Positions 34,063 through 45,545 of a DNA stretch of 64,000 nucleotides are shown here, piece by piece (positions within the stretch are counted from its first letter, which is position 1; each line of letters opens with the position of its first letter). The notes beneath the pieces were generated by a model. The model did no database searches. It saw nothing but the letters and a program-made list of their open reading frames with translations, and was not told where the DNA came from. Origin of the DNA: Hybos culiciformis (taxonomy: Eukaryota > Arthropoda > Insecta > Diptera > Hybotidae). The stretch is taken from positions 82,004,598-82,068,597 of the forward strand of contig OZ023273.1 in NCBI GenBank assembly GCA_964007475.1, in the 5' to 3' direction. The position numbers were made by a program, and so were the translations under genes.

Positions 34063-34630
34063 AGTGAAGTGAAATATCTAAAAATTATAATTTTAGGGAA
34101 AATAGTAATAAAAATTCAAGTGGTCAAAAAGAAAACAATGAAAGAAATGAGTGCAGAGAAACAACAAGTCTTTCTCAACAAAAATCATGAAATTATAAAG
34201 TCTCAATTCTCGAGAAATTTAGATATTTCTAGAGGAATATGCAAAAAAATAATTTAATGTATTATTTGAATAAATACACTGTTTTTTGTGTTCTGATTTC
34301 TTATTGATCAGTGTCATACGTTTTATTTTACAACTTTTTTTATTTTTTTATTCATAATTGTCTCATATCTTAGTAGCCTAGCTTTTGTTTTATACTTAAT
34401 AATTCGGTGAATTCTGATTCTGATTATATAATAAATATATTATCTGTTTTGAGCAATTACAATAACTAATTATATGGTGTTCACATTAAGAGAATATTTG
34501 TGGAATATGCTGTTTTCTGGAATATTTCAGGAAAATGAATTGGATTTTTCATATAAAAATATATTCCGGAATATGTATATTCCACTTTCATATTCTGTCA
34601 GGGTTAGAATTCTTAATTTATAGTTACTTA
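34063..34630. other. AT-rich spacer, nothing recognised
   Basis: Small frames only. Repeated ggaatat(t) motifs at about 34,490-34,590 reappear near 35,290, possibly the ends of another element, but I could not define it. Confidence 0.4.
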
Positions 34631-35096
34631 GAGTCTGTTCACTTATTAGTGATTATTGAAAAAATTAAAATCGGATTTAATATTCCAGGTTTTTTAATTT
34701 GTGAACGACACGATTTTACTGCTGTTATTTAAAAAAATGAAATAATTTTGTCCTAAAGCCGTTCACAAATTCAATTTTACTTTTTTAAATTCTGCAAAGG
34801 GAAATTTTAAATTTCCCATAACAAACTAAATTTGTAGGTCTACTTTTAAGTGAATTCAAAAACTAAAATTGTATAGAGAAGAAAAAAGCGGCAAAAATGG
34901 GTAAGAAAATTCGGTCGGTCACGTATTATTATAAGTATTTGATTTCAGTCGGCCAAATATTATTTTATAAGTAGTTGATTTTAGCAGATTATACAGAATG
35001 CAGAAAATTACGTCCTCAATTTATAAATTGTGACATTTGTTTTACAGAAAATGGGATTTTTTTTTTTTTTCAATCGTTTAATAAGTGAACAGACTC
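34631..35096. mobile_element. MITE with TTA target duplication, 466 bp
   Basis: GAGTCTGTTCACTTATTA at the left is repeated in inverse at the right end (about 35,079-35,096). TTA lies immediately outside both ends (34,628-34,630, 35,097-35,099), as for PIF/Harbinger. A second inner inverted repeat (aatttgtgaacg / cgttcacaaatt) near 34,697 and 34,759 is present. No coding capacity. Confidence 0.82.
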
Positions 35097-35505
35097 TTAA
35101 ATTTATCAAAAAAAGTACATAATTTATGAAAAAAAGTACATTTTTAGGTACTTTTTTAAATTATTTTTTGGTTGGTCAGAAATTTTTTGTCAAAGTGACA
35201 AAAAAATAAATAAAAAAACGTAAATAAATTTTTTTTGTATGAAAAAGTAATAAAAAAAAATTATTCAATTTTTTTTTTTTAAATGTCAATATATTCCACT
35301 TCGTATTCCACTTAATGTAATGGAAACGGTAAGTGAAATATCGGAATTTATGTGGGATATATTGGGTGAATGGAAATAGCTTATAATACATTGCTAAATA
35401 ACAAATTTAAGGAACAAGTCTTGTTTTATTGAATTAATAATTAGAATTTTGTGTGTAAAAATATTTTTAATTGAAAAACTATAACTTGTGGAATAATAAA
35501 TTTAA

Positions 35506-36480
35506 CCCTTTCGACTCTCCTGCGATATATATATCCCAGAGAATTTAATTTTAATGCTACTGGGATATTTTGAAACCAATTTTTGTTTTTATGATACAAT
35601 TTCATTGTTTTATTGTTATATTTGAATTTGAAATTTTTCCCGTAAGAATTATTTGTATATTTCTGTCAGTTTTTATCTAAAAATTGGAACGTGCTTAATC
35701 ACGTCGGATAAATTTCTTATATTTGAGTGTTTTACTGCTAATAATAATTCAAAAGTGTTAATATTTTAATTACTAGGGACAAGAAGAACCATATTACATT
35801 ATAAAAAGTAAGTATTTCAAAAAAAAATTACGAAATTCAAGCTATTTTTTACTTTTGGGATTATTTGTCACAACAGTTTGATTAGGATTATTTGTCCCAA
35901 CGGTACTTTATGGGTTGTTTGAGTGGGATATTATGTCCTAATAATTTTTTACAACATTGTTATATTTTTAGAAAATGGTCAGGTCATAATGCTGGAGGCT
36001 GAAATTCGGGCTCTTTTGGAAGAGAGTAGTGTCGATAATGATGCTGATTTTTCTGGCAGTGATTCGGAATATTTGCCAAGGTATGTTGAAGCAAACCCTG
36101 AAGAACCTGAGGTACATTTTGAACCCGTAAATCCAAACGAACTAAGTGAAAACAATCTTACAACACAGGATGTTGAAATTGAACAAAATTCCTTAAATTA
36201 TGATGTAAATATATAAAATAAATAAATAAATATATAAAATTAAATATTTGAATGGTTTTTACTACTTTGATTTATTTTATTCATATACCAAGTAAGCCGA
36301 AATTTATTTTTTCATGGGGCCCACAAAACCCTGTTTGGACTTATTATTCCAGAACATTCTTCGATATCTGGAATCACCACTATTACAAAAATTGGTGTAT
36401 TTCATATTTAGGTGAGTATTATAGGTTTCCCATTTTCAGATTTTGCCTAAAGTCATCAGCCCAAAGTCGGGTCGAAAGGG
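35506..36480 (+). mobile_element. piggyBac-like element, 975 bp
   Basis: Bounded on both sides by TTAA (35,502-35,505, 36,481-36,484), the obligatory piggyBac target. The ends are CCCTTTCGACTCTCCTGCGA and CCCTTTCGACCCGACTTTGG (reverse strand). It contains a partial N-terminal transposase-like frame. Too short for an autonomous copy. Confidence 0.85.
35986..36216 (+). pseudogene. piggyBac transposase N-terminal acidic region (remnant)
   Basis: From about 35,986 the frame reads MLEAEIRALLEESSVDNDAD and FSGSDSEYLPRYVEANPEEP, then a Glu/Asn-rich stretch and stop 36,214-36,216. An acidic, disordered start is typical of piggyBac transposases, and the TTAA-bounded context supports this. A second short frame (36,252-36,420, with PKFIFSWGP and YSRTFFDIW) may be a further scrap. 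The DDD catalytic domain is absent. Confidence 0.5.
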
Positions 36481-36511
36481 TTAAAGTAAGCTGTTTTAGT
36501 ATAAATATTAG

Positions 36512-36735
36512 TTGTAAAATAATTAAAAAAAGAAACAAGGATTGTTGGGAATATTTTAAAAAAAGTGGAAATAATAAAGATTTGGCACTATGTAAGATAT
36601 GTCTTAAATCACTTTCATGCAAAGGATCAGCGACTATTAGTCTGCGTAGGCTCCTTGAAGGTAAACATGAGTATAAAAAAGAAGAAAACAATGATGGTCA
36701 AAGTACCTCAAAAAATGCAAAAATCCAATTGAAAA
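36512..36735 (+). pseudogene. BED-type zinc finger exon-like fragment
   Basis: Reads CKIIKKRNKDCWEYFKKSGN, then DLALCKICLKSLSCKGSATI, SLRRLLEGKH. The Trp/Phe start, CxxC and final H match a BED finger, as found at the N-terminus of hAT transposases and host chromatin proteins. The first His of the usual HxxxxH is replaced (RRLLEGKH). A donor-like ACG|gtaagt ends it at 36,735. Splicing to the KDM4 exon at 36,914 would be out of phase (0 versus 1), so it is probably not an upstream KDM4 exon. The TTAA of the piggyBac insertion lies just upstream. Confidence 0.5.
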
Positions 36736-36913
36736 CGGTAAGTAACTAAATTTATTTAGTTTTCTTTTTTTTTTTACTATTAAAACTTCATTAGCGTTAT
36801 GATATTTGAGTAGGTACCACCTATTCAGTTTTTTCATTTAATTTGTAATTTATTTTTATTTTTTTTTTAATTTCGTCGTGAATGAATTTTCTGATTGTGA
36901 TTTTTATTTATAG

Positions 36914-36969
36914 TTGCGCCAATTGACGGAGCTGATGTAAGCGGCAGTATTACTGACGAAAATCAAAAT
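36914..36969 (+). CDS. KDM4-like histone demethylase copy 1, exon A
   Basis: Coding TT|GCGCCA... gives APIDGADVSGSITDENQN, the segment that precedes the JmjC domain in KDM4/JMJD2 proteins (the GADV-GS motif). Acceptor ttatag and donor |gtaagt are consensus. The upstream JmjN domain and start codon are not found between here and the piggyBac element, so this copy appears to lack its N-terminus. Confidence 0.75.
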
Positions 36970-37055
36970 GTAAGTTAATTAAAATATACTTCTTTAGAAA
37001 ATAAATAAATAAATTCGAAAAATTATCAATTTACTTACTTATTTTTTAATTTCAG

Positions 37056-37394
37056 ATTTGGAATATTAGTAGATTAGGTACAATTCTCGACCATGTCATT
37101 CAAGACTATGGTATTGAAATTGATGGCGTTAATACCGCATATTTAGATTTTGGAATGTGGAAAACAACATTTGCTTGGCATACTGAAGATATGGATTTAT
37201 ATTCTATTAATTATTTACATTTTGGAGCTCCAAAGACTTGGTATGCCATACCGCCAGAACATGGTAGAAAATTCGAAAAATTAGCAGACAGTTATTTTAC
37301 AGAAAATTATAAAAATTGTAATGCGCATTTGAGGCATAAAATGACACTAATAAATCCTCAAAAATTGAAGCAAAAGGATATTTCCGTCAATAAA
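37056..37394 (+). CDS. KDM4-like copy 1, exon B: first half of the JmjC domain
   Basis: 113 codons from a consensus acceptor (aatttcag). JmjC landmarks: [15 protein letters not shown] supplies the Fe(II)-binding His and Glu (HxE), followed by [20 protein letters not shown], with the Lys that binds 2-oxoglutarate. The family demethylates methylated H3K9/H3K36 in the nucleus. Two oddities: the pocket motif usually YLYFG reads YLDFG here (Tyr to Asp at the residue that lines the methyl-lysine cage in KDM4A), while copy 2 keeps Tyr; and the expected donor after VNK reads AAA|ttaagc, without GT. A cryptic gtcaat nine bases earlier could be used and would delete three residues in frame. Confidence 0.85.
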
Positions 37395-37459
37395 TTAAGC
37401 AATTTTGGAATTAAATCATCCATCATTCATGAATTATTAATGTTTTTTTTTTTTTTTAG

Positions 37460-37608
37460 ATTACTCAAGAATCTGGAGAAATCATTATAACTTTTCCATT
37501 TGGTTATCATGCGGGATTCAACCACGGTTTTAATTGTGCTGAATCTACAAATTTTGCATTGCCAAGGTGGATTGAATATGGGAAGAGAGCTAGTCAATGC
37601 ACTTGCAG
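37460..37608 (+). CDS. KDM4-like copy 1, exon C: second half of the JmjC domain
   Basis: Starts [20 protein letters not shown] after a poly(T)-tttag acceptor and continues [25 protein letters not shown] holds the third iron-binding His; CAESTNF retains the Ser and Asn of the KDM4 substrate pocket; the end (QCTC, completed in exon D) is the Cys pair of the structural zinc site. Donor AG|gtaatt is good, phase 2. All three iron ligands are thus present in this copy. Confidence 0.9.
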
Positions 37609-37694
37609 GTAATTATATTTTCGTTGAAAATTTTTAAAGTTATGAGAGTTGCTTGCTAATTTAAAATAATAAAATATTACAACGTTTTTTTTAG

Positions 37695-37896
37695 CACTAA
37701 CTCTGTCAGTTTTTCTATGCTAACATTTGTTAGACGATATCAAGCAGATATATATGAAAAATGGGTAGAGGGCAAAGATTTTGGATCACATCCAGAGGAT
37801 CCCAACACAATAACATGTGCTAATCCACCAAGTCGTGATGACTTATCAGAATATGTTGAGTATATGGGGAAACAAGGTGCACACAAAGCCAGAAAG
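37695..37896 (+). CDS. KDM4-like copy 1, exon D: C-terminal flank of JmjC
   Basis: Continues AG|C ACT to give VSFSMLTFVRRYQADIYEKW and GSHPEDPNTITCANPPSRDD, as in the segment following the catalytic core of KDM4 proteins, and ends EYVEYMGKQGAHKARK in phase 0 before a gtataaag donor. Its last 39 nt (from TATATG) are the ancestor of the 3' end of every exon in the following array. Confidence 0.88.
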
Positions 37897-37969
37897 GTAT
37901 AAAGCTATTTATTAATTTATTTTATCTCAATGTTATCTTTTTATTTATTTTTTTCATTTTTAATTTTAG

Positions 37970-40900
37970 CAAGAGTACGATGCATTAAATATTACAATTA
38001 CTGGAACACAACATCGTCCTAAAAAACGAATGGCCGCTGAAGTGGCAGAGGCTTCACCACCAGCCAAAATTAAAAAAAGTTTGGACGAACAAATCAATGA
38101 CGACGATTTATTTTGTTTGGGGTATATGGAGAAACAAAGTGCACACAAAGCCAGAAAGGTATAAAGCTATTTATTAATTTATTTTATCTCAATGTTATCT
38201 TTTTATTTATTTTTTTTATTTTTAATTTTAGCAAGGGTACGATGCATTAAATATTACAATTACTGGAACACAACATCGTCCTAAAAAACGAATGGCCGCT
38301 GAAGTGGCAGAGGCTTCACCATCAGCCAAAATTAAAAAAAGTTTGGACGAACAGATCAATGACGACGATTTATTTTCTTTGCGGTTCGATGCAGATCGCG
38401 AACCAGTTTTTGAGTATATGGAGAAACAAAGTGCACACAAAGCCAGAAAGGTATAAAGCTTTTTATTAATTTATTTTATCTCAATGTTATCTTTTTATTT
38501 ATTTTTTTTATTTTTAATTTTAGCAAGGGTACGATGCATTAAATATTACAATTACTGGAACACAACATCGTCCTAAAAAACGAATGGCCGCTGAAGTGGC
38601 AGAGGCTTCACCACCAGCCAAAATTAAAAAAAGTTTGGACGAACAGATCAATGACGACGATTTATTTTGTTTGGGGTTCGATGCAGATCGCGAACCAGTT
38701 TTTGGGTATATGGAGAAACAAGGTGCACACAAAGCCAGAAAGGTATAAAGCTATTTATTAATTTATTTTATCTCAATGTTATCTTTTTATTTACTTTTTT
38801 TTTATTTTTAATTTTAGCAAGGGTACGATGCATTAAATATTACAATTACTGGAACACAACATCGTCCTAAAAAACGAATGGCCGCTGAAGTGGCAGAGGC
38901 TTCACCACCAGCCAAAATTAAAAAAAGTTTGGACGAACAGATCACTGACGACGATTTATTTTGTTTGGGGTTCGATGCAGATCGCGAACCAGTTTTTGGG
39001 TATATGGAGAAACAAGGTGCACACAAAGCCAGAAAGGTATAAAGCTTTTTATTAATTTATTTTATCTCAATGTTATCTTTTTATTTATTTTTTTTATTTT
39101 TAATTTTAGCAAGGGTACGATGCATTAAATATTACAATTACTGGAACACAACATCGTCCTAAAAAACGAATGGCCGCTGAAGTGGCAGAGGCTTCACCAC
39201 CAGCCAAAATTAAAAAAAGTTTGGACGAACAGATCAATGACGACGATTTATTTTGTTTGGGGTTCGATGCAGATCGCGAACCAGTTTTTGGGTATATGGA
39301 GAAACAAGGTGCACACGAAGCCAGAAATGTATAAAGCTATTTATTAATTTATTTTATTTTAATGTTATCTTTTTATTTACTTTTTTTTATTTTTAATTTT
39401 AGCAAGGGTACGATGCATTAAATATTACAATTACTGGAACACAACATCGTCCTAAAAAACGAATGGCCGCTGAAGTGGCAGAGGCTTCACCACCAGCCAA
39501 AATTAAAAAAAGTTTGGACGAACAGATCACTGACGACGATTTATTTTGTTTGGGGTTCGATGCAGATCGCGAACCAGTTTTTGGGTATATGGAGAAACAA
39601 GGTGCACACAAAGCCAGAAAGGTATAAAGCTATTTATTAATTTATTTTATCTCAATGTTATCTTTTTATTTATTTTTTTTATTTTTAATTTTAGCAAGGG
39701 TACGATGCATTAAATATTACAATTACTGGAACACAACATCGTCCTAAAAAACGAATGGCCGCTGAAGTGGCAGAGGCTTCACCACCAGCCAAAATTAAAA
39801 AAAGTTTGGACGAACAGATCACTGACGACGATTTATTTTCTTTGCGGTTCGATGCAGATCGCGAACCAGTTTTTGAGTATATGGAGAAACAAAGTGCACA
39901 CAAAGCCAGAAAGGTATAAAGCTTTTTATTAATTTATTTTATCTCAATGTTATCTTTTTATTTATTTTTTTTATTTTTAATTTTAGCAAGGGTACGATGC
40001 ATTAAATATTACAATTACTGGAACACAACATCGTCCTAAAAAACGAATGGCCGCTGAAGTGGCAGAGGCTTCACCACCAGCCAAAATTAAAAAAAGTTTG
40101 GACGAACAGATCAATGACGACGATTTATTTTGTTTGGGGTTCGATGCAGATCGCGAACCAGTTTTTGGGTATATGGAGAAACAAGGTGCACACAAAGCCA
40201 GAAAGGTATAAAGCTATTTATTAATTTATTTTATCTCAATGTTATCTTTTTATTTACTTTTTTTTTATTTTTAATTTTAGCAAGGGTACGATGCATTAAA
40301 TATTACAATTACTGGAACACAACATCGTCCTAAAAAACGAATGGCCGCTGAAGTGGCAGAGGCTTCACCACCAGCCAAAATTAAAAAAACTTTGGACGAA
40401 CAGATCACTGACGACGATTTATTTTGTTTGCGGTTCGATGCAGATCGCGAACCAGTTTTTGGGTATATGGAGAAACAAGGTGCACACAAAGCCAGAAAGG
40501 TATAAAGCTTTTTATTAATTTATTTTATCTCAATGTTATCTTTTTATTTATTTTTTTTATTTTTAATTTTAGCAAGGGTACGATGCATTAAATATTACAA
40601 TTACTGGAACACAACATCGTCCTAAAAAACGAATGGCCGCTGAAGTGGCAGAGGCTTCACCACCAGCCAAAATTAAAAAAAGTTTGGACGAACAGATCAA
40701 TGACGACGATTTATTTTGTTTGGGGTTCGATGCAGATCGCGAACCAGTTTTTGGTTATATGGAGAAACAAGGTACACACGAAGCCAGAAAGGTATAAAGC
40801 TATTTATTAATTTATTTTATTTTAATGTTATCTTTTTATTTACTTTTTTTTATTTTTAATTTTAGCAAGGGTACGATGCATTAAATATTACAATTACTGG

Positions 40901-43900
40901 AACACAACATCGTCCTAAAAAACGAATGGCCGCTGAAGTGGCAGAGGCTTCACCACCAGCCAAAATTAAAAAAAGTTTGGACGAACAGATCACTGACGAC
41001 GATTTATTTTGTTTGGGGTTCGATGCAGATCGCGAACCAGTTTTTGGGTATATGGAGAAACAAGGTGCACACAAAGCCAGAAAGGTATAAAGCTATTTAT
41101 TAATTTATTTTATCTCAATGTTATCTTTTTATTTATTTTTTTTATTTTTAATTTTAGCAAGGGTACGATGCATTAAATATTACAATTACTGGAACACAAC
41201 ATCGTCCTAAAAAACGAATGGCCGCTGAAGTGGCAGAGGCTTCACCACCAGCCAAAATTAAAAAAAGTTTGGACGAACAGATCAATGACGACGATTTATT
41301 TTGTTTGGGGTTCGATGCAGATCGCGAACCAGTTTTTGGGTATATGGAGAAACAAGGTGCACACAAAGCCAGAAAGGTATAAAGCTATTTATTAATTTAT
41401 TTTATCTCAATGTTATCTTTTTATTTACTTTTTTTTTATTTTTAATTTTAGCAAGGGTACGATGCATTAAATATTACAATTACTGGAACACAACATCGTC
41501 CTAAAAAACGAATGGCCGCTGAAGTGGCAGAGGCTTCACCACCAGCCAAAATTAAAAAAAGTTTGGACGAACAGATCACTGACGACGATTTATTTTGTTT
41601 GGGGTTCGATGCAGATCGCGAACCAGTTTTTGGGTATATGGAGAAACAAGGTGCACACAAAGCCAGAAAGGTATAAAGCTATTTATTAATTTATTTTATC
41701 TCAATGTTATCTTTTTATTTATTTTTTTCATTTTTAATTTTAGCAAGAGTACGATGCATTAAATATTACAATTACTGGAACACAACATCGTCCTAAAAAA
41801 CGAATGGCCGCTGAAGTGGCAGAGGCTTCACCACCAGCCAAAATTAAAAAAAGTTTGGACGAACAAATCAATGACGACGATTTATTTTGTTTGGGGTATA
41901 TGGAGAAACAAAGTGCACACAAAGCCAGAAAGGTATAAAGCTATTTATTAATTTATTTTATCTCAATGTTATCTTTTTATTTATTTTTTTTATTTTTAAT
42001 TTTAGCAAGGGTACGATGCATTAAATATTACAATTACTGGAACACAACATCGTCCTAAAAAACGAATGGCCGCTGAAGTGGCAGAGGCTTCACCATCAGC
42101 CAAAATTAAAAAAAGTTTGGACGAACAGATCAATGACGACGATTTATTTTCTTTGCGGTTCGATGCAGATCGCGAACCAGTTTTTGAGTATATGGAGAAA
42201 CAAAGTGCACACAAAGCCAGAAAGGTATAAAGCTTTTTATTAATTTATTTTATCTCAATGTTATCTTTTTATTTATTTTTTTTATTTTTAATTTTAGCAA
42301 GGGTACGATGCATTAAATATTACAATTACTGGAACACAACATCGTCCTAAAAAACGAATGGCCGCTGAAGTGGCAGAGGCTTCACCACCAGCCAAAATTA
42401 AAAAAAGTTTGGACGAACAGATCAATGACGACGATTTATTTTGTTTGGGGTTCGATGCAGATCGCGAACCAGTTTTTGGGTATATGGAGAAACAAGGTGC
42501 ACACAAAGCCAGAAAGGTATAAAGCTATTTATTAATTTATTTTATCTCAATGTTATCTTTTTATTTACTTTTTTTTTATTTTTAATTTTAGCAAGGGTAC
42601 GATGCATTAAATATTACAATTACTGGAACACAACATCGTCCTAAAAAACGAATGGCCGCTGAAGTGGCAGAGGCTTCACCACCAGCCAAAATTAAAAAAA
42701 GTTTGGACGAACAGATCACTGACGACGATTTATTTTGTTTGGGGTTCGATGCAGATCGCGAACCAGTTTTTGGGTATATGGAGAAACAAGGTGCACACAA
42801 AGCCAGAAAGGTATAAAGCTTTTTATTAATTTATTTTATCTCAATGTTATCTTTTTATTTATTTTTTTTATTTTTAATTTTAGCAAGGGTACGATGCATT
42901 AAATATTACAATTACTGGAACACAACATCGTCCTAAAAAACGAATGGCCGCTGAAGTGGCAGAGGCTTCACCACCAGCCAAAATTAAAAAAAGTTTGGAC
43001 GAACAGATCAATGACGACGATTTATTTTGTTTGGGGTTCGATGCAGATCGCGAACCAGTTTTTGGGTATATGGAGAAACAAGGTGCACACGAAGCCAGAA
43101 ATGTATAAAGCTATTTATTAATTTATTTTATTTTAATGTTATCTTTTTATTTACTTTTTTTTATTTTTAATTTTAGCAAGGGTACGATGCATTAAATATT
43201 ACAATTACTGGAACACAACATCGTCCTAAAAAACGAATGGCCGCTGAAGTGGCAGAGGCTTCACCACCAGCCAAAATTAAAAAAAGTTTGGACGAACAGA
43301 TCACTGACGACGATTTATTTTGTTTGGGGTTCGATGCAGATCGCGAACCAGTTTTTGGGTATATGGAGAAACAAGGTGCACACAAAGCCAGAAAGGTATA
43401 AAGCTATTTATTAATTTATTTTATCTCAATGTTATCTTTTTATTTATTTTTTTTATTTTTAATTTTAGCAAGGGTACGATGCATTAAATATTACAATTAC
43501 TGGAACACAACATCGTCCTAAAAAACGAATGGCCGCTGAAGTGGCAGAGGCTTCACCACCAGCCAAAATTAAAAAAAGTTTGGACGAACAGATCACTGAC
43601 GACGATTTATTTTCTTTGCGGTTCGATGCAGATCGCGAACCAGTTTTTGAGTATATGGAGAAACAAAGTGCACACAAAGCCAGAAAGGTATAAAGCTTTT
43701 TATTAATTTATTTTATCTCAATGTTATCTTTTTATTTATTTTTTTTATTTTTAATTTTAGCAAGGGTACGATGCATTAAATATTACAATTACTGGAACAC
43801 AACATCGTCCTAAAAAACGAATGGCCGCTGAAGTGGCAGAGGCTTCACCACCAGCCAAAATTAAAAAAAGTTTGGACGAACAGATCAATGACGACGATTT

Positions 43901-45545
43901 ATTTTGTTTGGGGTTCGATGCAGATCGCGAACCAGTTTTTGGGTATATGGAGAAACAAGGTGCACACAAAGCCAGAAAGGTATAAAGCTATTTATTAATT
44001 TATTTTATCTCAATGTTATCTTTTTATTTACTTTTTTTTTATTTTTAATTTTAGCAAGGGTACGATGCATTAAATATTACAATTACTGGAACACAACATC
44101 GTCCTAAAAAACGAATGGCCGCTGAAGTGGCAGAGGCTTCACCACCAGCCAAAATTAAAAAAACTTTGGACGAACAGATCACTGACGACGATTTATTTTG
44201 TTTGCGGTTCGATGCAGATCGCGAACCAGTTTTTGGGTATATGGAGAAACAAGGTGCACACAAAGCCAGAAAGGTATAAAGCTTTTTATTAATTTATTTT
44301 ATCTCAATGTTATCTTTTTATTTATTTTTTTTATTTTTAATTTTAGCAAGGGTACGATGCATTAAATATTACAATTACTGGAACACAACATCGTCCTAAA
44401 AAACGAATGGCCGCTGAAGTGGCAGAGGCTTCACCACCAGCCAAAATTAAAAAAAGTTTGGACGAACAGATCAATGACGACGATTTATTTTGTTTGGGGT
44501 TCGATGCAGATCGCGAACCAGTTTTTGGTTATATGGAGAAACAAGGTACACACGAAGCCAGAAAGGTATAAAGCTATTTATTAATTTATTTTATTTTAAT
44601 GTTATCTTTTTATTTACTTTTTTTTATTTTTAATTTTAGCAAGGGTACGATGCATTAAATATTACAATTACTGGAACACAACATCGTCCTAAAAAACGAA
44701 TGGCCGCTGAAGTGGCAGAGGCTTCACCACCAGCCAAAATTAAAAAAAGTTTGGACGAACAGATCACTGACGACGATTTATTTTGTTTGGGGTTCGATGC
44801 AGATCGCGAACCAGTTTTTGGGTATATGGAGAAACAAGGTGCACACAAAGCCAGAAAGGTATAAAGCTATTTATTAATTTATTTTATCTCAATGTTATCT
44901 TTTTATTTATTTTTTTTATTTTTAATTTTAGCAAGGGTACGATGCATTAAATATTACAATTACTGGAACACAACATCGTCCTAAAAAACGAATGGCCGCT
45001 GAAGTGGCAGAGGCTTCACCACCAGCCAAAATTAAAAAAAGTTTGGACGAACAGATCACTGACGACGATTTATTTTGTTTGGGGTTCGATGCAGATCGCG
45101 AACCAGTTTTTGGGTATATGGAGAAACAAGGTGCACACAAAGCTAGAAAGGTATAAAGCTTTTTATTAATTTATTTTATCTCAATGTTATCTTTTTATTT
45201 ATTTTTTTTATTTTTAATTTTAACAAGGGTACGATGCATTAAATATTACAATTACTGGAACCCAACATCGTCCTAAAAAACGAATGGCCGCTGAAGTGGC
45301 AGAGGCTTCACCACCAGCCAAAATTAAAAAAAGTTTGGACGAACAGATCAATGACGACGATTTATTTTGTTTGGGGTTCGATGCAGATCGCGAACCAGTT
45401 TTTGGGTATATGGAGAAACAAGGTGCACACAAAGCCAGAAAGGTATAAAGCTATTTATTAATTTATTTTATCTCAATGTTATCTTTTTATTTATTTTTTT
45501 TATTTTTAATTTTAGCAAGGGTACGATGCATTAAATATTATATGA
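37970..45545 (+). repeat. Tandem array of 26 complete hybrid KDM4 exons plus a truncated 27th
   Basis: Each unit is a 219-nt exon (73 codons; two of 189 nt) and a 73-75-nt intron, gtataaag...ttttag. The exon reads QGYDALNITITGTQHRPKKR, then MAAEVAEASPPAKIKKSLDE, QINDDDLFCLGFDADREPVF and GYMEKQGAHKARK. The last 13 residues copy the end of exon D; the rest continues the KDM4 sequence. So the duplicated segment spans the D-E intron. Every exon is phase 0 at both ends and open. Exon starts: 37970 (189 nt), 38232, 38524, 38818, 39110, 39403, 39695, 39987, 40281, 40573, 40866, 41158, 41452, 41744 (189 nt), 42006, 42298, 42592, 42884, 43177, 43469, 43761, 44055, 44347, 44640, 44932, 45224, 45516 (truncated; TGA 45543-45545). 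Defects: the acceptor of the 45,224 exon is ttttaac. The exon at 39,110 (and its twin at 42,884) ends AAT instead of AAG. Minus-strand frames here are shadows. Confidence 0.9.

Noticed and set aside
36512..36735. BED finger as an upstream exon of the KDM4 gene
   Set aside because: Splicing to the 36,914 exon would be out of phase, and KDM4 proteins are not known to have a BED finger before JmjC; more likely a hAT remnant.
37966..45432. Regular series of about two dozen minus-strand frames of 60 or 70 codons starting MCAPCFSIY or MCALCFSIY
   Set aside because: They are the antisense of the KDM4 hybrid exon, repeated with it. The plus strand has recognisable protein, matching splice sites and the KDM4 context.
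37970..45545. CRISPR-like regular spacing
   Set aside because: Units are about 292 bp and identical throughout, with no unique spacers, and the DNA is eukaryotic.
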